A DNA stretch of 64,000 bases. Origin: Planctomycetota bacterium (GTDB lineage: Bacteria > Planctomycetota > Phycisphaerae > Sedimentisphaerales > Anaerobacaceae). The translations under genes and the position numbers were made by a program. The first letter of the stretch is position 1; every line of letters begins with the position of its first letter. Location: positions 21,692-85,691 of the forward strand of contig VRUK01000007.1 in NCBI GenBank assembly GCA_019456195.1, written 5' to 3'. Below, one piece after another: positions 6,546 to 16,600 of the stretch. The notes beneath the pieces are model-generated. The model ran no database searches. It was not told where the DNA came from and saw only the letters and a list, made by a program, of their open reading frames with translations.

Positions 6546-8525
6546 CTATAATCCGAGTTTCACTTGCTCGTTGAATGTTCGCAACTGCACGCTTATAGTG
6601 TTTAACACCCAGTCTATATAGTGCAATTTGTGAGCGGGCCGATGGTGTCCTTCGTTCATCAGGCCGTTCCTTACGGTTTTCAAGAATCTGCTTATTGTTT
6701 GTGAGCTTAGCTGAGTAGGTTCCGCTGCCCATTCCTTTAATTCTTCATATTCCCGCCGTAATTTCCCACTGCCGCATAACTGTTCAGCGGTTAAATAATC
6801 ACCGGGATTGTAATCAAGCTGAAGACCTTTGAGACACATGATTAACGGCTCATAATTGGTCTTTTCTCCAAGACGAATAAATTTATACTGATGGACATAC
6901 GTAGTCGCCTGGGCCGGCGGTTTATCTGCAATATCCCCTCCGCCCAGATACCACCTGCGCTTGCTCGATCTGGCAAATACAAGCTCCTCGTCATTCGCTT
7001 CTTCGCTCTGTTTCTCGGTTGAATCCGACAGGGTTGATGAAAAACGATTGGAATATTGTGTTATCTCATTGTGACCCATTCTTGAAACCCAAAACCTGCC
7101 TGAGTCCTTTCGTTCAGGACCGCCGCCGAGCAAAAGTAAGCACTTAACAAAACCTAAAGGCAATATTTGTTGATTATCGATCTGTCTTTTTCGAAGCTGG
7201 AAAGAAAGATGCAGGCTATGCGGGCGAACGTCATAGAAATTGGTTATCTCTTGTATCAACTTATTGAGAAGCCACGGATCCGAAGTTGCCGGCCGGGAAA
7301 GTTCTCCCCGGATATTCAGCCGTCCCGGAGCAAGCTCCAGAAAACCGCACCGGCGGCCCTGGTCGGCTGAGCCTGTGTGATCGTCAATATATCCACCGAG
7401 TTTCCAGGACAAAACATCAAGGCGAAAATCGTAGAAATACTTAAACCCGTCATACACGGGGTCACTCTTATTCTGAATGCTTCTTTGCGGCTCGACAGCC
7501 GCAGGACCAAGATTGCTTAATTCTAACTCAATTCCAAGTGGAACCAGCCCGGGCTGAAGATTCGAACGAATTTGCGATAGTTTTGCACGGGCAATGCGAG
7601 CATCAAACATACTTTTCGATGCACGTACGGCGTATTTGATATAGTCAATGAGGTCGTGTTTGTCACAGGGCATTGTTTGAAGGCTTCTCTCAATAATCAA
7701 ACCAACAGCCCTGCTGTTTGCATTTACCATTTGCAAAGCCGCAAGAATACTGACCGACCGCTTAAAATATCTTTCTGAAATATGCATATGCTCGAGTTCA
7801 AAGCGGTATTGAGATTGGATTTGTTCTTCGAGCTGGCTGAGCAGGACCTGCTTTATAACCAAAGCTAAATAGTTCTTTATAAACGGCTTGGCTTCCGGGT
7901 CACTGGATAAGTGTTTGATACTCGGCCGGGGCCTGTCGAGCTCGTGTTCAAGATAATAATCACTAACGGCATCGGTGTGATAATGGCTCATCACCAGATC
8001 ACGCTCTGTCGTCGCGAGAAGTTCCCGGTCGGCTCGGCGCTCCGATTCGGCATCTGCTGTTCGTTCACCGGGACGGGTGCGCCTCTTGATGAATTTATCA
8101 ATGCGTTTTCGCAGCCAGAGTTCGTGTATAAGGTTAACATGGAACCTGTCGCCAAAGTGTTTCTTCATCGAGCTGTGAGTTACAAGGTATGCCTGCGCTT
8201 CGACCGGACCATTTGCCGTGTTGATTTCTACCTTTTCTCTTTTATAACGCTTGCCTTCATACCTGTCGATTTCCGCCATCGCCCAGGCGGGAATATCATA
8301 GACCACCAGCCCTTCGATTTTTGATGACGGAGCTGAAACAGCATAGAAATAGACATTGTCCGGACTGACTTTTCGATAATGGGCAAGAAAGGCCGGCTCC
8401 ACCCAAAGGGTCTCACTGTCAATTTTTGAGGCCTTCCTGCTAAAACTTAAACCGCTGACTGATTTGAAGATTCTACGGTCACGCAGCGAGCCGTAGATGA
8501 ATAGATTTACCTTTCTCTCGTTCAT
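6546..8525 (-). CDS. Gamma-glutamylcyclotransferase-like domain fused to an amidoligase-like domain
   Basis: 659 residues from an ATG preceded by CAGGAA; an in-frame GTG at 8597 overlaps the upstream gene. Residues about 5-125 form a GGCT/AIG2-like domain: the substrate-loop motif YGSLRD, and a catalytic-type Glu in 'MAEIDRYEGKRYKRE'. The middle (about 150-310) is helical and charged. From about residue 325 the segments LGIELELSNLGP, RCGFLELAPGRL and PHSLHLSFQL resemble the ExE, E and HxS motifs of glutamine-synthetase-fold amidoligases. Published genomic surveys link GGCT with amidoligases in peptide-tagging or small-molecule ligation. The GGCT assignment is firm; the amidoligase assignment is tentative. 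The gene follows a GT2 gene on the same strand. Confidence 0.62.
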   Translation of the reverse strand: MNERKVNLFIYGSLRDRRIFKSVSGLSFSRKASKIDSETLWVEPAFLAHYRKVSPDNVYFYAVSAPSSKIEGLVVYDIPAWAMAEIDRYEGKRYKREKVEINTANGPVEAQAYLVTHSSMKKHFGDRFHVNLIHELWLRKRIDKFIKRRTRPGERTADAESERRADRELLATTERDLVMSHYHTDAVSDYYLEHELDRPRPSIKHLSSDPEAKPFIKNYLALVIKQVLLSQLEEQIQSQYRFELEHMHISERYFKRSVSILAALQMVNANSRAVGLIIERSLQTMPCDKHDLIDYIKYAVRASKSMFDARIARAKLSQIRSNLQPGLVPLGIELELSNLGPAAVEPQRSIQNKSDPVYDGFKYFYDFRLDVLSWKLGGYIDDHTGSADQGRRCGFLELAPGRLNIRGELSRPATSDPWLLNKLIQEITNFYDVRPHSLHLSFQLRKRQIDNQQILPLGFVKCLLLLGGGPERKDSGRFWVSRMGHNEITQYSNRFSSTLSDSTEKQSEEANDEELVFARSSKRRWYLGGGDIADKPPAQATTYVHQYKFIRLGEKTNYEPLIMCLKGLQLDYNPGDYLTAEQLCGSGKLRREYEELKEWAAEPTQLSSQTISRFLKTVRNGLMNEGHHRPAHKLHYIDWVLNTISVQLRTFNEQVKLGL

Positions 8526-8572
8526 ATTTCCTGTTTCAGAATTTGTGTTAATCTTGTTTTCAATCTGTGAAT

Positions 8573-9283
8573 TCAGTCTTTTCGGATTTGTTTCCACAAT
8601 CTGAACAACTCTTTAAATGCACGAAGAATCACCCGCAAATTCGCTCCGGTTTGTGCCCCCGCCGTCCGCGGATAATGATGGACCCCCTGTTGTTCCACAC
8701 GATAACCTTTGCGAACAGCTCGAGCTAAGATTTCAGCATCGATAAGCGCCCCGGTACTTACTAATTTAAGGTTGTCAAAAATCTCCCTTTTGTATAACTT
8801 GAAAGCACAGTCGATGTCGCGGATTTTCATGCCGAACAGCAGGCAAACAAGTTTCGTCCAGCACCAGGCATTGATTTTACGTACGAGATTGTCCTGACGG
8901 TTCAGTCGATAGCAGCTCACAATATCGCACTGCTCTATCAAACCCAGCAGCCCCGGCATTTCTTTAATATCGAATTGCCCGTCCCCGTCGGTATAAAAAA
9001 CAAGGTCTTTTGTCGCTGCTTTGAAACCCGATTGCAGCGCCGCCCCGTATCCAAGATTGGTCCGATGATGCACAACTTTGACCCTGTCATTTCCGCCGGC
9101 AAGCTCATCGGCAATTGTGTCCGTACCATCACTGCTGCCGTCGTCAACGATAATTACTTCAAAGTCGGCGTTGAGCTTTTCCAGGACGGCAAGGGTCTGT
9201 TCTACCATGCCGGTGACATTGCCATGTTCGTTATAGCAGGGGAAAAAAACGCTGATGGAAACATTGTTTGCCGGCTCAGTCAT
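8573..9283 (-). CDS. Family 2 glycosyltransferase (dolichyl-phosphate mannose synthase-like)
   Basis: 236 residues. GT-A fold motifs are clear: 'SVFFPCYNEHGNV' at the start, VDDGSSDGT in the nucleotide-binding strand, 'HHRTNLGYGAALQSGF', and the metal-binding DGDGQFD. There are no C-terminal transmembrane helices, so this is the short, soluble or peripheral form. Such enzymes usually transfer a hexose from a nucleotide sugar to a polyprenyl phosphate, for later use by a GT-C enzyme. The large membrane protein just upstream (9339-11891) could be such a user. The ATG at 9283 is preferred; a start at 9295 would add four residues. Confidence 0.9.
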   Translation of the reverse strand: MTEPANNVSISVFFPCYNEHGNVTGMVEQTLAVLEKLNADFEVIIVDDGSSDGTDTIADELAGGNDRVKVVHHRTNLGYGAALQSGFKAATKDLVFYTDGDGQFDIKEMPGLLGLIEQCDIVSCYRLNRQDNLVRKINAWCWTKLVCLLFGMKIRDIDCAFKLYKREIFDNLKLVSTGALIDAEILARAVRKGYRVEQQGVHHYPRTAGAQTGANLRVILRAFKELFRLWKQIRKD

Positions 9284-9338
9284 AATCAAAAACAAAGAGC
9301 ATAAGACTTATACACTTTTGACTTATGCACTTATTTAC

Positions 9339-11891
9339 TTACCACCTCTTCGTTCGAGACACCCTTATCAATTCACTTACATATTTGTTTTGCAGAGCCA
9401 CATAATCATTCACGAGTTTTGTGTTATTTTGTGCTCGGGCAATATTCCCCAGATAATAGCCTGCTAACCGTCCCGCTTCAAGCCTGTCACGATATCCGTC
9501 CTCATTGGCCCATTTAGCTTCGTTTTCTGTAAACCTCTTGATATAACCTTCGCAAAACTTCTGAACGTCGGGTCTTATCTCGGCGAACCTCGAGGCTATA
9601 AGTATTATTTCGATCATTGGCGCAGGCGATTCATTCAATTCGAAGGCCTTGACGGCAAAATCAAATCCCTTCTTCTTCTCGGCTATCCCCACACGATAGT
9701 AAAGCCAGCTATGCGCACGAATAAGCTTACTGTGGTAATCGTCCGGGTAAAGGCTTTTACCGTCAAATATGCCATCAAATAGCGCCTTGCCCTGCGGCGT
9801 TGTTATATCTACGAACAATTTTTGCTTGTTATTGAAGAATACAAGACGCCAATTAGGATTACGTTCAATGCCCTGCACGGCATGATAGGACGTTCTTTCA
9901 TAATACTCTCTCCGCGGAGGTTGTGGAGGCGTGCTAAAAATTGACTGAGGCATCAAAACCACCCAGACATTATGCCGCTTTAGCTCCTTATCCATCCACT
10001 GGCCAATCTTTAAATAATCGTCATGAGTTAAACCCTGTCCATAAGACGCAGCTCGTTTAAGCATCAGGCTTGTTGTATCCGAGTCACCGGCCATAATATT
10101 CGTCCATAAATCGAAATACCTGCGGTCATAAGCCGCCTGTGCCCTGCCATCCATAAACAACTGTAAAGGTGTTTTGCCCGTATTCGGGTCGGGCTCCTGA
10201 CCGAAGCCTATAAAGCCGCCCTCTGTCCAGTAATTAAACATCTTTCCTTTTAACTTGTTGTCCTTCATAAATCTCGTGGCGTAAAACGGCTTTTGCCCCG
10301 AGTCGGTCATCCGCATAAACATTGATGTTAATTTCGGGTCGCGTGGCCATGCATCGAGATAAATCCGCTTAAATTTCAGTCCCCACCAGGCGCCGAAATA
10401 AACCACCGCCGCAGCACCGGCAAAGACTAAAAATAATTGCAGATTATACCCCATCACCCCAACAGCCAGATGTTTGTTTTTCCGAAAGTTTATAAATGCT
10501 GAAATTGCACGAACAATCTGGTCAATCAACATTGCTATAATCGGGCAGGCCGCGATGGCCGCTACAGGAATAAACCTGCGCGAACGCACCGCCATATAAA
10601 TCGTAAGAGCGGCAATAAGCATCAGTGACATATCTATCTTCGGCCATTGATAACCTACGGCAAGTTTCATTTTCCGCCTGGTTTGCTGGTCAACAGCTTT
10701 GGAAGTTTTTAGAAGCACGACAGCCCAAACCAAAAGAGCCGCCCAGCCCATAATGTATATCACTAAAAAAGGCACCGCAGTACCGACAGGATTAGTCCAG
10801 TCAAAAGCCGGATGCCACTCGTGAATGTTACGCCATCTCGCTGCGTGTTCGCTCACACTAATAGCAAATGTATGAGTCAGGTTCGTTAAATGAAAAGGAT
10901 TGAACACAATCGTAGCCACTAACGCAGCAGAAGCAGCGCCGATAGTATGATACACGCCCTTCCATCCGATCGAAACAAGATTTTTCTTATAAAATACCAG
11001 CAGAATATCCAAAAATATCACGAGGATTGAAAACAGAAATGACGGCAATGTCAAGCCCGCTCTGGAAAGGACGAAAAACAAAAAAGGCCAGGCGGCAACG
11101 TTATACAAAATCGCAGTCCATTTTTTATTTAAGCTGGTAAGCAGATGCAAACCTATAAACGGCACAAGCATTATGAACGCGTAGATATACCCGCCGTGGA
11201 CATTGCACCAGAAAACCGTCACCGGAACAATCAGCCATATATACAGCACGTTGCGATACGTCGTAAGGGCAAGTATAAGCAAAAAGACCGCCACTAACAT
11301 ATTCGAAAAACCCGCCGGGCGGATATCGAGAAATGAACGTCCCGCAAACATCGCAAAGCAGGAAAACACCGCACACAGCCACGGATGGACCCCCAGTAAC
11401 CGCCCCGTATAATAAACACATATCACAGTCAATATGTAAATAGCGAACTTCCAATAGACCAGAGCGTTGGATGAAAAACTCACTCCGTCCGCGTATGATG
11501 ATTCGGGAATCAACGAATAGAAGATTACATGCGTCAGCCAGTTTTGATTTATCCAGCCCGTCGGATGCCATTTCTTGACGGTATCGATACCGACTTTATC
11601 CGTAATCCACTGGGCCCAGTTTGGCCAGTTTTTAATCTCTTCTTCCGTCGGTCCTGCTTTATGCGAATTCGCGCTGAAAGGCTCGATTGTATCGACCCCG
11701 TGATTGACAAAATGCCGCCCGCTCGCCATCGCGACCCACGTATCACCCGCGGCCACCATGTGTGTGCACGCGTGAAATGTAAAAACAAGCATCGCCAGCC
11801 AACAGATGACAATGGAAACACGGCGCAGAACATCCAACTTCTGACTTTCGACTTCCGAATTCTGATTGCTGACTTCTACTGACTTAGCCAT
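9339..11891 (-). CDS. Large polytopic membrane protein, GT-C glycosyltransferase-like
   Basis: 850 residues with about ten or more hydrophobic segments in the first 480 residues and a soluble C-terminal part of about 350. The first loop has 'GDTWVAMASGRHFVNHG' and then 'GWINQNWLTHVIFY'. This pattern of Asp and His/Trp between the first two helices is reminiscent of PMT/ArnT-type GT-C enzymes. The soluble end contains MFNYWTEGGFIGFG and 'LFMDGRAQAAYDRR', followed by helical repeats resembling TPRs. The ATG overlaps the end of the aminotransferase gene by 16 bases, indicating co-transcription. It probably uses a polyprenyl-linked sugar from the GT2 enzyme; the exact reaction is unknown. Confidence 0.6.
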   Translation of the reverse strand: MAKSVEVSNQNSEVESQKLDVLRRVSIVICWLAMLVFTFHACTHMVAAGDTWVAMASGRHFVNHGVDTIEPFSANSHKAGPTEEEIKNWPNWAQWITDKVGIDTVKKWHPTGWINQNWLTHVIFYSLIPESSYADGVSFSSNALVYWKFAIYILTVICVYYTGRLLGVHPWLCAVFSCFAMFAGRSFLDIRPAGFSNMLVAVFLLILALTTYRNVLYIWLIVPVTVFWCNVHGGYIYAFIMLVPFIGLHLLTSLNKKWTAILYNVAAWPFLFFVLSRAGLTLPSFLFSILVIFLDILLVFYKKNLVSIGWKGVYHTIGAASAALVATIVFNPFHLTNLTHTFAISVSEHAARWRNIHEWHPAFDWTNPVGTAVPFLVIYIMGWAALLVWAVVLLKTSKAVDQQTRRKMKLAVGYQWPKIDMSLMLIAALTIYMAVRSRRFIPVAAIAACPIIAMLIDQIVRAISAFINFRKNKHLAVGVMGYNLQLFLVFAGAAAVVYFGAWWGLKFKRIYLDAWPRDPKLTSMFMRMTDSGQKPFYATRFMKDNKLKGKMFNYWTEGGFIGFGQEPDPNTGKTPLQLFMDGRAQAAYDRRYFDLWTNIMAGDSDTTSLMLKRAASYGQGLTHDDYLKIGQWMDKELKRHNVWVVLMPQSIFSTPPQPPRREYYERTSYHAVQGIERNPNWRLVFFNNKQKLFVDITTPQGKALFDGIFDGKSLYPDDYHSKLIRAHSWLYYRVGIAEKKKGFDFAVKAFELNESPAPMIEIILIASRFAEIRPDVQKFCEGYIKRFTENEAKWANEDGYRDRLEAGRLAGYYLGNIARAQNNTKLVNDYVALQNKYVSELIRVSRTKRW

Positions 11892-13066
11892 TCTTCCAGT
11901 CTGTCTAACCCTTTGGTAATCTGCTCAAGCGAACAGGCAAAACTCAAACGTACATTATTATCGCAGCCAAACGGCAGCCCCGGAACCAGCGCAACATTAG
12001 TCTGTTCCAGAAGCGCCTTTGCAAAATCCATACTGCCGTTAATCTGCGCACCATTAATATTTCGGCCATAATGCCCTGAAACATCAGGGAAACAGTAAAA
12101 AGCACCCGTACTTTCGGGACATTCCACGCCTTCGATGCCGTTCAGCCGCTCAACCATATACTTGCCCCGACGCTCGAATTCCACCCTCATACTCTCTATG
12201 GCCTCCTCGGCAGGCTCTCCCAAAGCCGCAATCGCAGCATACTGACCGAACGTCACCGCATTCGATGTCATATGAGATTGAAGACGCCCCATCGCCTTGA
12301 TAACCTCCAGCGGCCCCGCCGTATATCCCAGCCGCCAGCCCGTCATAGAGAAAGTCTTGCTGAACCCGTTAAGAGTCAACGTCCTGTTATAAGCATCCTC
12401 ACTCAGCGAAGCAAAGCTCACAAACCTCGTGTCACCATATATCAGCTTCTCATAGATTTCATCCGAAAGCACCATCACATCTGTCCCTTCGAGCACCTCT
12501 GCAATGGCCTTCAGCTCTTCCGGCGTATAGGTAAAACCGCCCGGATTACTCGGTGAGTTAATCAAAACCATGGCCGTCTTATCAGTTATCGCCTCTTTCA
12601 ACTGCGACGGCGTCATCTTATAGCTGTTCTCTTTGTCCGTTTGAACAACCTTCATAACCGCCCCGGCCAGTTTGATAGTCTCCGGATAAGTAACCCAGTA
12701 CGGAGTCCCTAAGATGACCTCGTCACCCGGATCAAGCACCGCCTGCATCGCCTCATAGACCGAATGTTTACCCCCGATATTTACAATGACCTGCTCCGGC
12801 TTATAGTCCAGACCGTTGTCTTTTTTGAACTTCTCAGCGATAGCCGCCCGCAGCTCAATCAAACCCGAGGCCGCCGTATATTTCGTCTTACCAGCCTTCA
12901 GCGCCTCGATAGCGGCCTCCTTAATATATTCCGGCGTATCGAAATCCGGCGCTCCTGCCCCAAAACCAACTACGTCCGCTCCCTGCGCTTTTAATTCCTG
13001 CGCACGCGCCGAAACCGCCAATGTCGCCGACGGCGGTACTTCCTGGGCTCGTTTACTTACTTTCAT
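11876..13066 (-). CDS. aspC: Aspartate/aromatic aminotransferase, fold type I
   Basis: 396 residues, the length of subgroup I-gamma/Ib aspartate aminotransferases. Family features: 'GFGAGAPDFDTPEYIKEA' at the N-terminus, 'KYTAASGLIELRAAIAEKF', 'INSPSNPGG' (Asn contacting PLP), 'LSDEIYEKLIYG' (Asp and Tyr), the Schiff-base lysine in NGFSKTFSMTGWRLGY, and a C-terminal 'VRLSFACS' (Arg binding the alpha-carboxylate). It interconverts aspartate and oxaloacetate with 2-oxoglutarate/glutamate and may accept other amino acids. AGGTG lies upstream of the ATG. The following membrane protein gene overlaps its 3' end. Confidence 0.92.
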   Translation of the reverse strand: MKVSKRAQEVPPSATLAVSARAQELKAQGADVVGFGAGAPDFDTPEYIKEAAIEALKAGKTKYTAASGLIELRAAIAEKFKKDNGLDYKPEQVIVNIGGKHSVYEAMQAVLDPGDEVILGTPYWVTYPETIKLAGAVMKVVQTDKENSYKMTPSQLKEAITDKTAMVLINSPSNPGGFTYTPEELKAIAEVLEGTDVMVLSDEIYEKLIYGDTRFVSFASLSEDAYNRTLTLNGFSKTFSMTGWRLGYTAGPLEVIKAMGRLQSHMTSNAVTFGQYAAIAALGEPAEEAIESMRVEFERRGKYMVERLNGIEGVECPESTGAFYCFPDVSGHYGRNINGAQINGSMDFAKALLEQTNVALVPGLPFGCDNNVRLSFACSLEQITKGLDRLEEWLSQ

Positions 13067-13253
13067 CCTAATCGCACCTTTCTAATTTTATGTCCTAAAC
13101 AAATCTTATGCTCTTTTGCACCTGTGCTCTTATGCTCTGCCTTACCTTATACAAAACCACAACAACAGTCAAGAATATTGACTTTTACCAAATACTACGT
13201 GAATTGTTTCCGTCTGAAATATGAAATGTGAAATCTGAAATGTTAACTCAAAA

Positions 13254-13282
13254 CTCAATTTATCCCATAGGGAAACTAAATC
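13254..13282 (+). repeat. 29-bp direct repeat, copy 1
   Basis: Starts CTCAATTTATCCCATAGGGA and continues AACTAAATC. It is identical to 13466-13494 and has an internal imperfect dyad (TCCC-ATA-GGGA). Confidence 0.85.
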
Positions 13283-13465
13283 CCCCCCCAATAGTCAATA
13301 GTCAATAGAAAATAGTAAATTGAAAAGTGGTTGCCCTGATTTGTCTGCCCCACCGTTTACTCTATACTATTACAGAACTCCGACCGTCAAGAAAGGGGTA
13401 ATCTTGAGCGGAGCGCAGCGAAGTCGATGAATCTGAAATCTAAACTCAAAACTAAACACTCAACA

Positions 13466-13494
13466 CTCAATTTATCCCATAGGGAAACTAAATC
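13466..13494 (+). repeat. 29-bp direct repeat, copy 2
   Basis: Identical to 13254-13282, 212 bases downstream and also preceded by ACTCAAAACT-like words. Such repeats are typical of non-coding planctomycete intergenic DNA. Confidence 0.85.
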
Positions 13495-13673
13495 ACGGGT
13501 GGCACCTTCAAACTTGTTTGGAGGTGGGAAGGTTCCACAACTCTACATTCCTTGTTCGATATTCGATATTTCCTCTCTCGTCCCTCGTCCTTCTTCTCTC
13601 GTTCATCTGTGAAATTCTCCAATCTCTAATTCTCTAATCAACTAATCCCTAATCATTGCCACCTGCCTGCCAG

Positions 13674-16600
13674 TTAGTTAATCACAAACTCCACTTTGTC
13701 CACCCAGCCGCAGTCGCTGCCGGAATCCCCGCTTCCATCTTTTACATATCGCCATTCCAACACGTGCGAACCCGAAGTACTGATCGTGCATTCCTCCTGT
13801 TCCCAGCCCTCCAAACCGCAGATCTCTTCCTGCCGCGAGCCATCGACGTAAAATTCCAGGAAGTCTTCATCCTCTTCAGATGATACCTTCCAGTAGAATT
13901 CCACCGTTCCTGCCCCGCTCACCGTCGTCTGTATCCACGACTCCTGATTATGTGAGATATCCCCGCTCTGTGCTGCATCCCCATCGTAGTAGGACGTCGT
14001 TGTCTGGCTGAACCAGTCCGCATCGCCGCCCGTGGTGAAACTCAAAGCCGTGTCCAACGCTTCGGACAGAGGGTAGCTGCCAGGTTTGATGTCGATGAAA
14101 ACCTCTGAATTTTGAAGGTGCCCTCCGTTTAGGGTAATCTCAATTCCAGAGTGGTCATTTAACCTCTCTATGTATTTTACTGTGATCGTATGGAATCCCT
14201 CCTGTGCAGCAGTGACGGTCAACGAGTCGGTGTCGAAGAAGGAAACGGACGGAACCGAGAGTACCTCCTGTCCCCACACCGTGTTGCCATCCAGGAAGAC
14301 ATAGACATCATCGTCGCTTGCCACCATTAAATTGTCCCCTTCCTCCAGGTAGATCAAGCCCTTGAATAGAGCCGCAAATACGTGATGAGCAGACTGGCCA
14401 CTCACATTATCCCCAATGCTCTGCAGGGGGTTCCAATCTTCGCCGCCTGATGCGTGTCCGTCCTTCGAGAAGAGGCCGCCCCTGAGATCAAACGTGGTGA
14501 TGCTCATAAAAGCATGATCGGTGTACACCGTGTTACCCGATGAGCCATCCGCCAGGTACTTGTCGTCCCATGCATCTTTGGGCGTCGCTTCACTTTGCCA
14601 TGCATCCCATTGGCCGGTATCATAATTGTAGTTGTCGTAGTAAGTGATTGTAAAGTGCCCGAGTGCATAGGTGGCATCGGGCGCAATTAAGAAGCTCCAG
14701 ACATTACCTTTCCACGGACTGTTGGGCTCGGTGTCATTGACCTCATCTATTCGCCAGTAGTAAGTTGTACCCGGAACAAGACCATCCGGATAAGGAAATC
14801 CGGGAAAGCCCGCAATAAAAAACGTCTCGGCCTGGTTTCCCCGGAACGTGCCTTCGGCGCCGTCGTTCACATCGTCAAAATTCTCGCCGAAATATATATC
14901 GTGCGAGACCGCATAACGCCCCAGCGACCAGCTAAGGGTCACATTCGTATCCGTCAATACGGAACCATCAGGCGGAGTGGGACTAAAGGCATATGGAAAT
15001 TCTTCTCCTTGCATAATAACTTGAATCTCGTTCTGTGTCAGCGCGCGGTTGTAGATGCGAACCTCGTCCAACATCCCATTAAAGGGCTCGCCCCCAGAAC
15101 TCATTTCTACACTAGAAGTGTTGCCTAAAACACCACCAGGTACTTGGCTGGCAATTTCCAAACCGTCGATATACAAGCGCTGTGTGGCCCCATCCCAGGT
15201 GCCTGCAACATGATGCCACAGGTCTTCCGTGAGGACATCACTAACCCACAGGTGCCGAAGATTGCCGTCCGTCTTGATGTAGAAGTGTAGTGAACCATTT
15301 ACCTCCTTGCGAATCACCGCGACTTCTGGAGCCACCGTTACGTATCGCTCGACTTTACCGATTCTGAACGCATCGTGCCGCACCCAGGCGCATACCGTTA
15401 TAGCGTTGTCACTGTACTTAAAATTCTCTACGTATCCGTAACCCGCACGGTGGAATTGTAACGCGCCCCCGAAGATCCCATCTTCCCACGTTGTATTATG
15501 CAGCGGTATATTGAAGCCATTGCCTGAAGAATCAATAGCAGTAGTTCCAGAACCGTCATCAAACCTCCACCAGCCGATAAGACTTGGGTCAGTAATCGAT
15601 ATTTCGGGTAGTATGCTGAAACTCCATACATCGCCTCTATGTATCGTACCATTTGCCTCGACCTCATCGACCCGCCAGTAGTAAACCTTATCCAATTCAA
15701 GAGGGCCGGGAGTATAGGTTGTAGTTGCCTGAGGCAGTCCTCCGGCGGCATTGTTCACAACATCAAAATCGTCGCCGAAATACACAGTATGCAACATCGC
15801 ACCGAAACCAGCCTCCCAGCTAAGCTCTGTACTCGGGTCCACATATATAGCACCATTAGGCGGGTCGGGCCCATACGCAGTCTTCGGTGAAATAGTAAAG
15901 CTCCAGATATCACCTTTGTGTATCGTAGTACCGTCGGCCTCAACCTCATCTATTCGCCAATAGTATGTCGTGCCTGGAACAAGATGATAAGGAGATCGAG
16001 CAGAGCCAACACGAAACGATGTCGCGGTCTGGATGCCCTGGAACGTACCACCGGTGCCGACATCTACCTCGTCAAAATTATCGCCAAAGTACACATCATG
16101 CGAGACCACAGTCCCTCCCGGGGACCATCTAAGGTTCACCCATGTATCATCATGCAGGGTACCATCAGCCGGTTTGGGATTAAAGGCATACGGCCTTTCT
16201 CCATCTTCCATAACACCAAGAATCTCGCCCTCCGTCAGAGCGTGGTTGTAGATACGAATGTCATCCATGACTCCGTTGAAATTGTATGAGCTAGTCGTGA
16301 AGGGTTCACAACCAATCTTAAAAGACCCAGGTGAGGCGCCAAGCGCCTCAGTTGTACTCATCTCTCTATCCAGCACTCCATTAACATATGTCCTGATGTA
16401 GCCATCCTCAAGAGAGTAGACTCCAGTGACATGATACCAAACATCCACCTCGATCTCTATCCCACCACTAACATTTCTGTTAAGAACGGCCGAGTCCTCA
16501 GAAGTTCGAATTTCAAATTCGACTCTATTGTTGTTGTATACTGTCATCTTATAGCCACCATTGGCTCCGTCCTGATTTCCTCCAATCTTGTGATCAACAC

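Larger units (their letters stand above)
13067..13673. other. Intergenic 0.6 kb with wordy A/T-rich repeats and no credible gene
   Basis: No conserved reading frame is supported here. The DNA is built of short recurring words, such as AATCTGAAAT, ACTCAAAACT, CAATAGTCAATAG and CTCGTCCCTCGTCC. It includes a 29-bp direct repeat (13254-13282 and 13466-13494), the GGAGCGCAGCGAAGTCGATGAA word found in many bacterial intergenic repeats, and GGTGGCACCTTCAAACTTG. The promoter of aspC must lie near 13070-13150, but no clear -35/-10 pair stands out. Confidence 0.6.

Noticed and set aside
13427..13612. 61-codon frame in the wordy intergenic region
   Set aside because: It is a translation of simple repeated words (SSLVPRPSSLV). 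Such hypothetical proteins are annotation artefacts.
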